Positions 37,210-46,116 of a DNA stretch of 64,000 nucleotides are shown piece after piece. Both the position numbers and the translations under genes were made by a program. Origin of the DNA: Legionella brunensis (GTDB lineage: Bacteria; Pseudomonadota; Gammaproteobacteria; Legionellales; Legionellaceae). The stretch's first letter is position 1. Each line of letters starts with the position of its first letter. The notes beneath the pieces are model-generated. The model searched no databases. It was not told where the DNA came from and was given only the letters and a program-made list of their open reading frames with translations. Where the stretch lies: contig NZ_LNXV01000008.1 of assembly GCF_001467025.1 (NCBI RefSeq), positions 256,135-320,134 on the forward strand, in the 5' to 3' direction.

Positions 37210-38256
37210 TTATTTACTATTGAAGCAAACCTTGAGGGTAACTGCATCATTTGCGGGCAGCCAATGGCCATATTCTTCATCCTGCCAGCGACTGGTTTCA
37301 GTAAGTTTTGCTTGTACACTATCAGCAGTAATACCAATGCGTTGAATCCAATCTGTACAGCGTTGTTTAACATGTTTGCGGATAAGGCTGCGCATAAAAA
37401 AGTAATGAGAGGGATTCCACGCTTCATTGAGATTATCATTAATGTAAGGCCTCAGTAGGTTGTCTTTATCGATGTTCTTGGCGAATTTCCATTGATTACC
37501 CTCCAAAACAATAATCGGCGACAGCTTTTGATCCCCAATTTGTACTTCATGGGCTATGTTCATATAGAATTTCCATCCAGCATAGTTAGCTGATAGATCC
37601 GCATTAGAAAAAATACCATTGATCAATGTGCCGAAAAAACCATCTTCTTGGCGCTGGCCATGAGCAATAATGGCAGCATGAGCTTGTTCAGCAGATTTAC
37701 CGCGAGCTAGCTGGCGCATATACATTTTATAATATCCTTTGCCCTGCTGAAAAAAATGGCCAATCTTATCAGTACCAAAGTAATGACCATACATATTGAT
37801 GGTGGGAGAGAGAAAAAATAGTGTCCCTGGAAATTGAGAGATAACGAGCCAATAAACTGTCTTCCATGGCCAGATTGGAGTATAGCGCATAGGCTGCAGT
37901 TCTTTCGGAAATCGACTCCAATGCACCCATCGTTCAAAAGTTGACTCGGGGAGACCTACTCCTGTTTGCCTGTAAATTAAATCAATGATATAGGCATCGG
38001 TACGGCGACGTGCCAATTGTGAAGTAGCGATTTGACTCTTTTGGGCTCTGGGTAGAAGTGCTTGAATTTCCAAATTGGTTTGGGTCATCGCATTTTCGAG
38101 GGTCTCGAAAAGCCTGCGACTAACAGTTGGTCCGATATCTACCAGGGGGACGGGGGGAAGGGTAAACTGATCGGTTTCTTCCGCTTGGGCCTCATGAATC
38201 CCACCTACGCTTAATAGTAACATTGCAATCCAAATAATGCGCCTTGCAAAAGCCAT
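37210..38256 (-). CDS. exported protein of unknown function, 348 aa
   Basis: 348 residues. A signal peptide (ARRIIWIAMLLLSVGG... AQA, cleavage near residue 25) points to the periplasm or beyond. The mature protein has no further strong membrane span except one hydrophobic patch (PWKTVYWLVISQFPGTLFFL). The stretch NMYGHYFGTDKIGHFFQQGK carries two His in a DKxxHF pattern that resembles metal-site motifs in some uncharacterised membrane-associated families. The stop is 13 bp from the stop of the convergent ketoacyl synthase gene. Confidence 0.65.
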   Translation of the reverse strand: MAFARRIIWIAMLLLSVGGIHEAQAEETDQFTLPPVPLVDIGPTVSRRLFETLENAMTQTNLEIQALLPRAQKSQIATSQLARRRTDAYIIDLIYRQTGVGLPESTFERWVHWSRFPKELQPMRYTPIWPWKTVYWLVISQFPGTLFFLSPTINMYGHYFGTDKIGHFFQQGKGYYKMYMRQLARGKSAEQAHAAIIAHGQRQEDGFFGTLINGIFSNADLSANYAGWKFYMNIAHEVQIGDQKLSPIIVLEGNQWKFAKNIDKDNLLRPYINDNLNEAWNPSHYFFMRSLIRKHVKQRCTDWIQRIGITADSVQAKLTETSRWQDEEYGHWLPANDAVTLKVCFNSK

Positions 38257-38331
38257 ACTTCCTTATCCTTTCATAATTTGGCGGCCTGTTACTATAAAAT
38301 ATGAAAGGCCAACCGTTGTCTATAGTATTCC

Positions 38332-39327
38332 TTACTCCGCTCTATCAATAGTTTTCATGTTGGCTTCGGGGTAGCGCATTCCTTTAAATTGAAAAGAGGT
38401 CACTAACTCATCTACTTGTTGCCATGCTTGTTCTGGAAGGCTGAGTGTGGCACTTTGTACATTTTCTTCAAGATAGCGAATATGTTTTGTTCCTGGGATA
38501 GGCACAATACCGCTCATTTGTTTTAATAACCAGGCTAAGGCAATTTGCACCGGGGTTACTTGATGGGCTGCTGCTATCTTCTGCAAAAGCTCGACTAATT
38601 TAAAATTATGCGCAAAATTTTCAGGTTGAAAACGAGGTAAGCGCTGGCGAAAATCACTCGGATGCAATTGTTGCAAATTGGTCATTTTACCTGTTAAAAA
38701 ACCTCGTCCAATGGGGCTGTAAGCAACAAATCCTATCCCTAGCTCCCTAAGAAGAGGTAATATTTTTTCTTCTACTCCTCTTTCCCAAAGAGAGTACTCT
38801 GATTGAATAACAGAAAGTGGATGGACTGCATGGGCGCGCCGAATGGTAGCAGGTCCCACCTCGCAAAGCCCAATATATCGGATTTTTCCCGCGGCGACTA
38901 GATCAGCCATAGCGCCAACAGTATCTTCAATGGGGACAGTAGGGTCGAGGCGATGTTGATAATACAAATCAATATAATCGGTTCCTAAACGTTGCAGAGA
39001 GCCATCAATTGCTTTTTTAATATTCACAGGAGAACTGTCAAGCCCATTGATTTCACCTTGCTCATTCCAGGTAAAGCCAAATTTGCTGGCAATGATAAAT
39101 TTATCCCGTGTTTTGCTTCTTAAAGCACGGCCAATTAAGTCTTCATTAGTATGAGGTCCATAAACTTCGGCTGTATCGAAAAAATTAACGCCTAAATCTA
39201 ATGCTCGGTAAAGTACCTGGGTGGACTCAGCTTCATTAGTAGGACCATAAGCCCAGGTTAGGCCCATACATCCTAAACCGATAACGGATACCTCCAACCC
39301 CTGTTGACCCAATTGACGTGTTTGCAT
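38332..39327 (-). CDS. aldo/keto reductase
   Basis: 331 residues from ATG 39327; a TTG two codons upstream is closer to an AAGGA and is an alternative. The family signature is complete: LGLGCMG-like VIGLGCMGLTWAYG, FFDTAEVYGPHTNEDLIGRAL with catalytic Asp and Tyr, Lys in FIIASKFGFTW, His in IDLYYQHRLDP, and PIPGTKHIRYLEEN for NADPH binding. It belongs to the AKR13-like group common in bacteria. Substrate unknown. It stands alone. Confidence 0.92.
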   Translation of the reverse strand: MQTRQLGQQGLEVSVIGLGCMGLTWAYGPTNEAESTQVLYRALDLGVNFFDTAEVYGPHTNEDLIGRALRSKTRDKFIIASKFGFTWNEQGEINGLDSSPVNIKKAIDGSLQRLGTDYIDLYYQHRLDPTVPIEDTVGAMADLVAAGKIRYIGLCEVGPATIRRAHAVHPLSVIQSEYSLWERGVEEKILPLLRELGIGFVAYSPIGRGFLTGKMTNLQQLHPSDFRQRLPRFQPENFAHNFKLVELLQKIAAAHQVTPVQIALAWLLKQMSGIVPIPGTKHIRYLEENVQSATLSLPEQAWQQVDELVTSFQFKGMRYPEANMKTIDRAE

Positions 39328-39382
39328 GACCAAAAATTGTCCTTAATTTTTTTTACATAGTATGCCTGAGGTAATCACGAAT

Positions 39383-40462
39383 TTAAAATAATGACTGTTG
39401 AATAAATGAGGTTGGGACCTCTTTAGTAAGAAAATGCACCCCTAGTCCGAGCAGACGAATAGGTTTCGGAGTTTCATTGATAATTTTATGGAAAAGCTCA
39501 TGAAATTTATCTAGCTGAGGCTCTGAGCACTTTATTTCTGCTGTGGCTAGCTTAAAATCATTAAACTTTATTTTAATATATTGATTTTTTATTAAAAGGT
39601 CTGCAGCTGATGTTTGGATTCGCTTCAATAGCATTTTATAGAGGTCATTAATGATTTCTGTTGCTTGCTGCGTATCACAAATATTTTCTGCTAATGTGGT
39701 TTCAACACTTAATGATTTACGCTCTCTATTCGGTTGTACTGGTCTATTATCAATTCCGTGAGCTTGATAATAGAGATTCTCTCCTAACCTTCCAAAATAT
39801 TTGACTAGTATTGATAGTGGTAGTGTTTGAAGATCTGCTCCAGTATGAAGATTCATGTGTTGCAGCTTTTTTGCCGTCACTTTACCTACCCCAAATAATT
39901 GGGTAACAGGTAATTGGCTAACAAAGGGCAGAATTTCTTCTGGGCGAATTACAAACAAGCCATTAGGTTTGTTCCAGCCAGAGGCTATTTTGGCTAAAAA
40001 TTTGTTAGGGGCTACACCGGCTGAGGCAGTTAGTTTTTCACTGTCCCAAATTTTTTTACGAATTGCTTCCGCTATCCAAGTAGCACTTCCTTGATAAAGT
40101 TCGCAATTGCTTACATCAAGAAAGGCTTCATCAAGTGCCAAGGGCTCTACTAAATCAGTAAATTCTTTAAAAATCCGATGAATAGCTTGAGAGATTTGCT
40201 TGTACTTTGGCATGTCAACCGGTAGCACAATAAGATCCGGGCAATGTCGATAAGCAATAGCAGTCGGCATTGCTGAATGGACACCATATTGTCTTGCAAT
40301 ATAGTTACAAGTGCAAAGAACGCCACGTAGATTTGCAGCGCCACCAACGGCAACAGGTTTGTTAGCCAAAGTAGGGTTATCGCGAATTTCAATAGCAGCA
40401 TAAAAACAATCCATGTCCACATGGATGATTTTTCGGTTGCTTATATTGGCCTTGGATTCCAT
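39383..40462 (-). CDS. dinB: DNA polymerase IV (DinB)
   Basis: 359 residues, normal for the family. Catalytic motifs: HVDMDCFYAAIE at the N-terminus and LALDEAFLDVS near residue 105. The helix-hairpin-helix region (LFGVGKVTAKKLQHMNL) and little-finger domain follow. The last five residues QQSLF match the beta-clamp binding motif. Y-family polymerase for translesion synthesis. No LexA box was confirmed upstream. Confidence 0.96.
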   Translation of the reverse strand: MESKANISNRKIIHVDMDCFYAAIEIRDNPTLANKPVAVGGAANLRGVLCTCNYIARQYGVHSAMPTAIAYRHCPDLIVLPVDMPKYKQISQAIHRIFKEFTDLVEPLALDEAFLDVSNCELYQGSATWIAEAIRKKIWDSEKLTASAGVAPNKFLAKIASGWNKPNGLFVIRPEEILPFVSQLPVTQLFGVGKVTAKKLQHMNLHTGADLQTLPLSILVKYFGRLGENLYYQAHGIDNRPVQPNRERKSLSVETTLAENICDTQQATEIINDLYKMLLKRIQTSAADLLIKNQYIKIKFNDFKLATAEIKCSEPQLDKFHELFHKIINETPKPIRLLGLGVHFLTKEVPTSFIQQSLF

Positions 40463-40523
40463 ATTGCTTTATAACAGTTGCCAGTAAATAGTAAGGTACT
40501 CGTTTAAATTATAATATTTGTGG

Positions 40524-40979
40524 CTATGGTTTGTATTTATTTTTTGCAAGTATGGTGTCAAGCGCATTAGCAAACGCCGTTTTATCCTTTGTGTTGTATA
40601 CAGCAGGACCGCCAATGTTTGCTCCACTTCCTCGCAGCTGCTCCATCATATCGCGTAGTGACAAGCGTTGCCTAATGTTATTCGCCGTATATAACTCACC
40701 GCGAGGATTTAAGGCTAAACCTTGCTTTTCTATCACTGCAGCAGCTAGCGGGATGTCGGCTGTGATGACCAAGTCATTTATTGCAAGATGTTGGACAATA
40801 TAATTGTCTGCCACATCAAATCCTTTATCGACTCGAACTGTCGTAATGTACCGAGAAGGAGGCTTTAATAATAATGTATTGGCAACCAAAATTAGTTCCG
40901 TACCCGTTCTTTCGGCTGCACGAAATAAAATCTCTTTTGCGCCTTTAGGACAAGCGTCTGCGTCAACCCATATTTTCAT
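40524..40979 (-). CDS. yaiI: YaiI/YqxD family protein (DUF188)
   Basis: 151 residues with the DUF188 signature: [20 protein letters not shown] at the N-terminus, [33 protein letters not shown], and [21 protein letters not shown]. The fold is of the PIN/NYN-like nuclease type with conserved Asp residues, but function is not established. It lies directly upstream of dinB on the same strand with a 61-bp gap. Confidence 0.92.
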   Translation of the reverse strand: MKIWVDADACPKGAKEILFRAAERTGTELILVANTLLLKPPSRYITTVRVDKGFDVADNYIVQHLAINDLVITADIPLAAAVIEKQGLALNPRGELYTANNIRQRLSLRDMMEQLRGSGANIGGPAVYNTKDKTAFANALDTILAKNKYKP

Positions 40980-41149
40980 TTTTAGTTAAGATAGTTGTGA
41001 GTAATGTATATAATTTAAACAAACTGCCACCAGTTTGCAGTCATTACATCATAATCTATCCCTATAGGTATATAGCTTTGCTTACTAATTTTAAAATGCT
41101 GGCTACTTTGTTCGCTAACAATTTTCATGTGCCTGCAGGCAATTTCTGT

Positions 41150-41260
41150 TTAGCTTAACAGCATAAGGTAGATCGTAAAGAAGAGTGTACCTATAAATAT
41201 TGATTTTACATTTAAAGCTGGAAAAATAAGGACAGCAAAGAATAGAATGGTCTTTCCCAT
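41150..41260 (-). CDS. possible 36-residue membrane peptide
   Basis: An ATG at 41260 opens 36 codons, of which nearly all are hydrophobic: MGKTILFFAVLIFPALN, a short polar turn (VKS), then IFIGTLFFTIYLMLLS. No Shine-Dalgarno is visible, so translation is doubtful. The rest of the gap from 40980 to 41354 shows no firm promoter or terminator. Confidence 0.3.
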   Translation of the reverse strand: MGKTILFFAVLIFPALNVKSIFIGTLFFTIYLMLLS

Positions 41261-41354
41261 TAAAAATTTTTCATTTTTATATTAATAGAGTACTTTACTT
41301 AGAGGGTTGCCAAGTTAGCTTTTGGGAATTTTTTTAGTTTGTTGGAGGGTGATA

Positions 41355-41825
41355 ATGAAGTTTATGCTATCTATTTTACTAATTTTGGGGTTTAGTATGG
41401 CAAGTGCTGAGACTACCATCCCAGCTTCTTGTAAGCCGGTTGAGGTAAAAGGCGAGTCTGTTATGCTGTCTGCTAAAAAACCCCTTCTAGTCATGATACA
41501 TAACTTATCGAATTCCGATTTGTGGCTTACTCATCCTGTTTCTGAACCAAGTGCTAGCGCTGGATGGAGTAGCCGCATACAAGCTGGACATTGGTCTGCA
41601 CTGGCACTCGATAAAGAATCATTTGAATTGAGCTGTATTGAATCAAAACCGGGTCATGAACAACAGGTTCCTTGCGAGGGCGTAATTTCTGTTTGCCGTT
41701 GGTCTTCGGTGACTATACCTACACAAATGTCTGGAACATTTTGGGCAGTAGAAGACATGAATCTACAAGCCTTGACCGAGAATTTAGGCGGACGTGGTTT
41801 TGGATTACCTGACTCATCGCAATAA
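41355..41825 (+). CDS. small exported protein, 156 aa
   Basis: The ATG at 41355 is chosen because GGAGG lies 6 nt upstream and a signal peptide begins there (MKFMLSILLILGFSMASA). The mature ~138 residues are beta-rich with four Cys (SCKP, LSCIE, VPCEG, SVCRW) likely paired in the periplasm. Tryptophan and serine-rich strands (SNSDLWLTHPVS, SAGWSSRIQAGHWSAL) are seen. I recall similar small secreted proteins in Legionella but assign no function. It lies 42 bp upstream of rnr. Confidence 0.7.
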   Translation: MKFMLSILLILGFSMASAETTIPASCKPVEVKGESVMLSAKKPLLVMIHNLSNSDLWLTHPVSEPSASAGWSSRIQAGHWSALALDKESFELSCIESKPGHEQQVPCEGVISVCRWSSVTIPTQMSGTFWAVEDMNLQALTENLGGRGFGLPDSSQ

Positions 41826-41867
41826 GTGATAAACTGATACTAATAATTTTTAAAATATGTGGTGAAT

Positions 41868-44045
41868 GTGAGTAAAAAATCAAAGGATCCTTTCTATAAA
41901 AGGGAAAAAGAAAAATACGAAACGCCTATACCTAGTCGTGAGTTAATTATGCAGGTATTGGATGAATATGGCCGTCCTATGTCTCGTAACCAATTAGTTA
42001 GTAAACTTGAGGTGGAGAGTGGTGCTGAGCAGGAAGCATTAGGATTTCGCTTAAAAGCGATGGTGCGAGATGGCCAAATTATGCAAGATCGTCGTGGCCG
42101 TTTTTGCTTATTAGGGCGCATTAATCTACAGCGTGGTACAGTACAAGGACACCCTGAGGGATTTGGATTTTTTATTCCTGAAGATGGCGGTGAAGACATG
42201 ATCTTATCTGCCAAGGAAATGCAAACAGTAATGCATGGTGATCTGGTGCTGGCTTATCAAACAGGAGTTGATAGGCGAGGCCGGCGAGAAGGTAAAGTTC
42301 ACGAAGTCCTTGAACATGCTAACCAAACTGTTGTTGGCCGTTTTTTTACGGAACATGGCGTAGGATTTGTTATTCCCGATAATAAACGCTTAACTCAAGA
42401 CATTTCTGTGCCGCTGGAATTTGCCGCTACCGCCAAGAATGGTCAAATGGTTCTGGCCGAGATAGTCGCATTCCCAACCAAACGCAATCAGGCTATAGGC
42501 AAGGTAATTCATATTTTGGGTGAGCATATGGCGCCCGGTATGGAAATTGAAGTTGCCATTTTTGCCCATGGTATCCCCGCCCAGTGGCCTGACGAAGTGA
42601 TGGCCGAAGTTGCAAAAATTCCGCAGCATGTCAGTGAAGAGGAATTAAAAGGTCGTACGGATTTAAGAAGTTTACCCTTTGTAACTATTGATGGTGAGGA
42701 TGCAAAGGATTTTGATGATGCCGTATATTGTTATCAAAAGCCCAAAGGTGGCTACCAACTTTATGTCGCTATTGCCGATGTGAGTCACTACGTCAAAGTG
42801 GATTCGGCTTTGGACAAAGAGGCTGCGAAGCGGGGGAACTCTGTTTATTTCCCCGGCCAGGTTGTCCCCATGTTGCCAGAGGCTTTATCCAATGGGATTT
42901 GCTCTTTAAATCCACATGTTGATAGATTGTGTATGGTTGCAGAAATGGCTATTTCGGCAGAGGGAAAAATAACACGCTCAAGATTTTATCGTGCGGTTTT
43001 TCATTCTCACGCTCGTCTTACTTACACCCAAGTTGGTCAGTGGTTAGAAGAAAACAAGATTGCTGCTGAATATGAATCATTGGTGCCAGCACTTGAATCG
43101 CTCAATTCTTTATTCAATATCTTGTTAAAAGCTCGGAAAAGTCGTGGGGCTATCGATTTTGATACAACGGAAACAAGTATTGAATTTGATGAAAATAGAA
43201 AAATAAAACGCGTGATACCCGTTATACGTAATGATGCTCATCGTTTGATTGAAGAATGCATGTTGGCAGCCAACGTTGCAACAGCGCGCTTTTTAGAGCG
43301 AGCAGAGATCCCTACGTTATATCGTGTCCACTCTTTACCTGATGAAGATAAGATTAATGCTCTTCGCCTATTTCTTGGCGAACTTGGTTTAAGGCTTGGG
43401 GGAGGAAAAAAACCTCATCCTAAAGACTTCCAAAAAACGATGGCTGATATCGGGGAGAGACCTGAGCGACATTTGATTGAAACAGTTATGTTGCGCTCAC
43501 TAAAACAAGCACAATATGTGGAGGAGAATGACGGACATTTCGGACTAGCATACCCTGCCTATACTCATTTTACCTCGCCTATTCGTCGCTATCCAGATTT
43601 ATTAATTCATCGAGCTATCGGTCATTTAGTCGACAATAAGCAAGTCAGCGAATTTCCTTACAGTGAGGAAGAAATGAACCGCTTTGGCAAGCATTGCTCT
43701 TCAACAGAAAGGCGTGCTGACGAAGCCACAAGGGAAGTTGTTTCTTGGTTAAAATGTGAATACATGCAAGATAAATTAGGCCAAGTGTTCCAAGGTACTA
43801 TTTCTGCCGTTACGGGGTTTGGTATTTTCGTGGAGTTGGACGAAATCTATGTTGAAGGCTTAGTGCATGTTACTTCACTTAGAAATGACTATTATGCTTT
43901 TGATGCAGTTAAACATCGCCTGGTGGGAGAGCGTGGTGGTCATGTTTACCGTTTAGGCGATAAGATGTCTGTTATGGTTGCTCGCGTCGACCTTGATGAA
44001 CGCAAAATTGATTTTGAACCTGCTGAAAATGGAGGCTCTGAGTGA
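41868..44045 (+). CDS. rnr: ribonuclease R
   Basis: About 725 residues. GTG codons at 41859, 41862 and 41868 are all possible starts; the last gives MSKKSKDPFYKREKEKYETP (shown to 20), closest to known RNase R N-termini. Order: helix-turn-helix domain (PMSRNQLVSKL), two cold-shock domains, RNB catalytic domain from ~260 with TIDGEDAKDFDDAV carrying the metal-binding Asp cluster, and a C-terminal S1 domain (GTISAVTGFGIFVELDEIYV). The basic tail of E. coli RNase R is absent. It degrades structured RNA 3' to 5'. It overlaps rlmB by 4 bp, the same gene pair as in E. coli. Confidence 0.95.
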   Translation: MSKKSKDPFYKREKEKYETPIPSRELIMQVLDEYGRPMSRNQLVSKLEVESGAEQEALGFRLKAMVRDGQIMQDRRGRFCLLGRINLQRGTVQGHPEGFGFFIPEDGGEDMILSAKEMQTVMHGDLVLAYQTGVDRRGRREGKVHEVLEHANQTVVGRFFTEHGVGFVIPDNKRLTQDISVPLEFAATAKNGQMVLAEIVAFPTKRNQAIGKVIHILGEHMAPGMEIEVAIFAHGIPAQWPDEVMAEVAKIPQHVSEEELKGRTDLRSLPFVTIDGEDAKDFDDAVYCYQKPKGGYQLYVAIADVSHYVKVDSALDKEAAKRGNSVYFPGQVVPMLPEALSNGICSLNPHVDRLCMVAEMAISAEGKITRSRFYRAVFHSHARLTYTQVGQWLEENKIAAEYESLVPALESLNSLFNILLKARKSRGAIDFDTTETSIEFDENRKIKRVIPVIRNDAHRLIEECMLAANVATARFLERAEIPTLYRVHSLPDEDKINALRLFLGELGLRLGGGKKPHPKDFQKTMADIGERPERHLIETVMLRSLKQAQYVEENDGHFGLAYPAYTHFTSPIRRYPDLLIHRAIGHLVDNKQVSEFPYSEEEMNRFGKHCSSTERRADEATREVVSWLKCEYMQDKLGQVFQGTISAVTGFGIFVELDEIYVEGLVHVTSLRNDYYAFDAVKHRLVGERGGHVYRLGDKMSVMVARVDLDERKIDFEPAENGGSE

Positions 44046-44788
44046 GTGAGCACTATGTTTTTGGCCTCCATGCAGTCAATGCTTTACTTGCCAATTCCCA
44101 TCGGCCTACCAAGAAATTATATATTAGTCAGGACCGACTCGACAAAAAAATACAAGTTCTACTTGCATTAGCGACGGAAAAAGGTATTCCTGTTGAGAAA
44201 ATGACTGCTCAGAAAATGAATCAACGTTTTGCGGAATTTGCTCATCAAGGTGTTGTTGCTTGTGCTGGAAGTTTACGTGATTATGGTGAAAATGATTTAC
44301 TGCCACTATTAGCTACTTCTAAAAAGCCTTGCCTTATTTTAATTCTTGATGGTGTTACTGACCCTCATAATTTAGGTGCCTGCTTGCGTACGGCAGATGC
44401 AACAGGCGTGGATTTTGTGATTATTCCGAAAGATAAAAGCGCTAGTATTACGCCGGTCGTCAGTAAAGTAGCCTGTGGTGCTGCCGAATCTATCCCTGTT
44501 GTTCGTGCAACTAATCTGGTTAGAGCCATGGAGACAATTAAACAAGAAGGCGTTTGGCTCTATGGTGCGGCAGGTGAGGCTATGGATTCCATGTATGCTA
44601 TAGATTGTAAAACATCACTGGCCATCGTATTGGGTGCTGAAGGAGAAGGGTTACGTCGCCTCACTCGTGAGCACTGTGATGGTTTGTTTTCTTTACCGAT
44701 GTTAGGTACTGTTGAGAGTTTAAATGTTTCAGTTGCTACAGGTGTTTGTCTATACGAAGTAATTCGTCAGCGCAGAACTGGTTTATAA
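44042..44788 (+). CDS. rlmB: RlmB, 23S rRNA Gm2251 2'-O-methyltransferase
   Basis: 248 residues from GTG, overlapping the rnr stop. The N-terminal substrate-binding domain starts HYVFGLHAVNALL. The SPOUT domain has LDGVTDPHNLGACLRTADATG (motif 1), VLGAEGEGLRRLTRE (motif 2) and LPMLGTVESLNVSVATGVCL (motif 3), all complete. It methylates G2251 in the P-site loop of 23S rRNA. Confidence 0.95.
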   Translation: MSEHYVFGLHAVNALLANSHRPTKKLYISQDRLDKKIQVLLALATEKGIPVEKMTAQKMNQRFAEFAHQGVVACAGSLRDYGENDLLPLLATSKKPCLILILDGVTDPHNLGACLRTADATGVDFVIIPKDKSASITPVVSKVACGAAESIPVVRATNLVRAMETIKQEGVWLYGAAGEAMDSMYAIDCKTSLAIVLGAEGEGLRRLTREHCDGLFSLPMLGTVESLNVSVATGVCLYEVIRQRRTGL

Positions 44789-44922
44789 CGAGAGGATGAA
44801 TTTTACTAGAAATGGGTAAACTTACCCATATTAAAAAACAACCATTTAGTATTATAATTTACTCACGGGTTAAGTATTTGAGCAATTAAAGCCTATTAAG
44901 GTATTGCTTAAATAATTACCTT

Positions 44923-45096
44923 CTAAATGTACGCGATGAAACCACAAAAGGAGATAGCCAGGACGGCTGCAAGGGATTGTTTTAATTCTTGAAATATCTT
45001 ATTCCGAATCAAGTTAACATATGTCCGCCTTTTAGCAAGCTCGTCTTCAGAGTTATTCCTGGCAATATATGGGGTTAGTAATTGTATTGCATACAA
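44923..45096 (-). pseudogene. possible 57-codon ORF or gene tail
   Basis: From TTG 45096 a frame runs MYAIQLLTPYIARNNSED, a basic stretch (ELAKRRTYVNLIRNK), and a hydrophobic end (SLAAVLAISFCGFIAYI). It overlaps the 3' end of the frameshifted gene at 45053-45428 in another frame. The composition looks protein-like, but there is no ribosome-binding site. It may be a tail of a decayed gene or chance. Confidence 0.25.
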
Positions 45097-45428
45097 AGGG
45101 CCCCGTTTTTATAGGATTTTGCATGTCATTAGCAAAAAATCGAATTCTAAGTAGGCAACTAGCGTTTGGATCTAAATCAAAAGATTTGCGGCAACTGTCC
45201 TTAACTATTTCCTGACTCATCCCTTTGAAAATGTGGACTAGCCCATTATTTCTTAGAATATTTGGAGTATTATTTGTAATTTTATAAACAGCAGTAACTA
45301 TTTCTCCTGGATTAATGCGGGCAGGCGTTTTTTTTGGGGTGTAATTAAAAAAAAGGCTTTGCTGCTAATAAAAGCCCGGAGGATAAAAGCAATAAAATAA
45401 AGAACAATTTTTGTAGTTTATGATACAT
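45053..45428 (-). pseudogene. frameshifted small exported protein
   Basis: AGGAGG lies just upstream of ATG 45428. The frame begins with a good signal peptide (HKLQKLFFILLLLSSGLLLAA) and stops at once after AKPFFF. Removing one base from either the 8-T run (minus strand, 45347-45354) or the 8-A run just after it restores a ~124-codon protein: NYTPKKTPARINPGEIVTAV, then CRKSFDLDPNASCLLRIRF, ending NPIYCQE at TAA 45055-45053. The restored product has paired Cys and the look of Legionella exported beta-proteins with a PGE...VTY..TN pattern. It could be a true pseudogene, a slippage-controlled gene, or a sequencing error. Confidence 0.6.
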
Positions 45429-45510
45429 CGCTTCCTCCTGATGGTAGGTCAATTACAAGCGCAGTTCTTGACTTACATATGGTTTAAGAAGGTTAGCTAC
45501 TGTTAAGCTA

Positions 45511-46116
45511 TTATTCTCTTAACATGGAGATAACGTTTACATCGCTGTTTGGTAAAGTGAATTCACTCAGTTTCACAAAACCATTTTTTTCATATAAGGC
45601 CTGATTCTTGAGTGTGGCAGTTTCCAGGTAACAAGGAAGCCCACTTTGTTTAGCTAAATTGAAAGTATGGTTCATTAAAGCCGTACCAAACCCTTTTCCT
45701 TGTTGCTCTGGCTGGCTTGCAAGACACCAACAATACCAAAAAAGTCGATTGCCCATTTGTTTCTGCCGTTCCTTTTGCGTGAGCTCATCAAGGACCATCA
45801 GTCGCTTAAACGCTTCATTTCCCATACGTTTAGGAAGGGTAAAAAAACCGGAACGAAGACCTTTCCACCAAGAGAATTTTCTATCAGAAGGTAATTTTCG
45901 TATAGCAACGGCTTCTAATTCTGCAGTACAAAACGCTTTACCATATAACATGCAATACTGTGTTATAGCGTAAAACATGGCTTGTGCCCCTTGCTGATAG
46001 TTATCACCAAAGATCCAGCACATTACCGGATCTTTAGCAAAGGCCTTTGTCAAAATTGAGGCAGCCTCTTCAAGCTCGGATGGTTGGAGGTCATGTATTT
46101 GAATGATTTCGCTCAT
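45511..46116 (-). CDS. GNAT N-acetyltransferase
   Basis: 201 residues. The GNAT acetyl-CoA motif is LASQPEQQGKGFGTALMNHTF (QGKGFG loop), then LPCYLETATLKNQALYEKNG, typical of the PF13508/PF00583 group. The N-terminal ILTKAFAKDPVMCWIFGD start is shared with many GNATs of unknown role. It overlaps argD by ATGA, so it is probably translated with it. Whether it works in arginine metabolism is unclear; NAGS-type GNATs look different. Confidence 0.88.
   Translation of the reverse strand: MSEIIQIHDLQPSELEEAASILTKAFAKDPVMCWIFGDNYQQGAQAMFYAITQYCMLYGKAFCTAELEAVAIRKLPSDRKFSWWKGLRSGFFTLPKRMGNEAFKRLMVLDELTQKERQKQMGNRLFWYCWCLASQPEQQGKGFGTALMNHTFNLAKQSGLPCYLETATLKNQALYEKNGFVKLSEFTLPNSDVNVISMLRE

Noticed and set aside
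44812..44829. ATGGGTAA / TTACCCAT palindrome after rlmB
   Set aside because: An 8-bp AT-rich inverted repeat without a T run; too weak to call a terminator.
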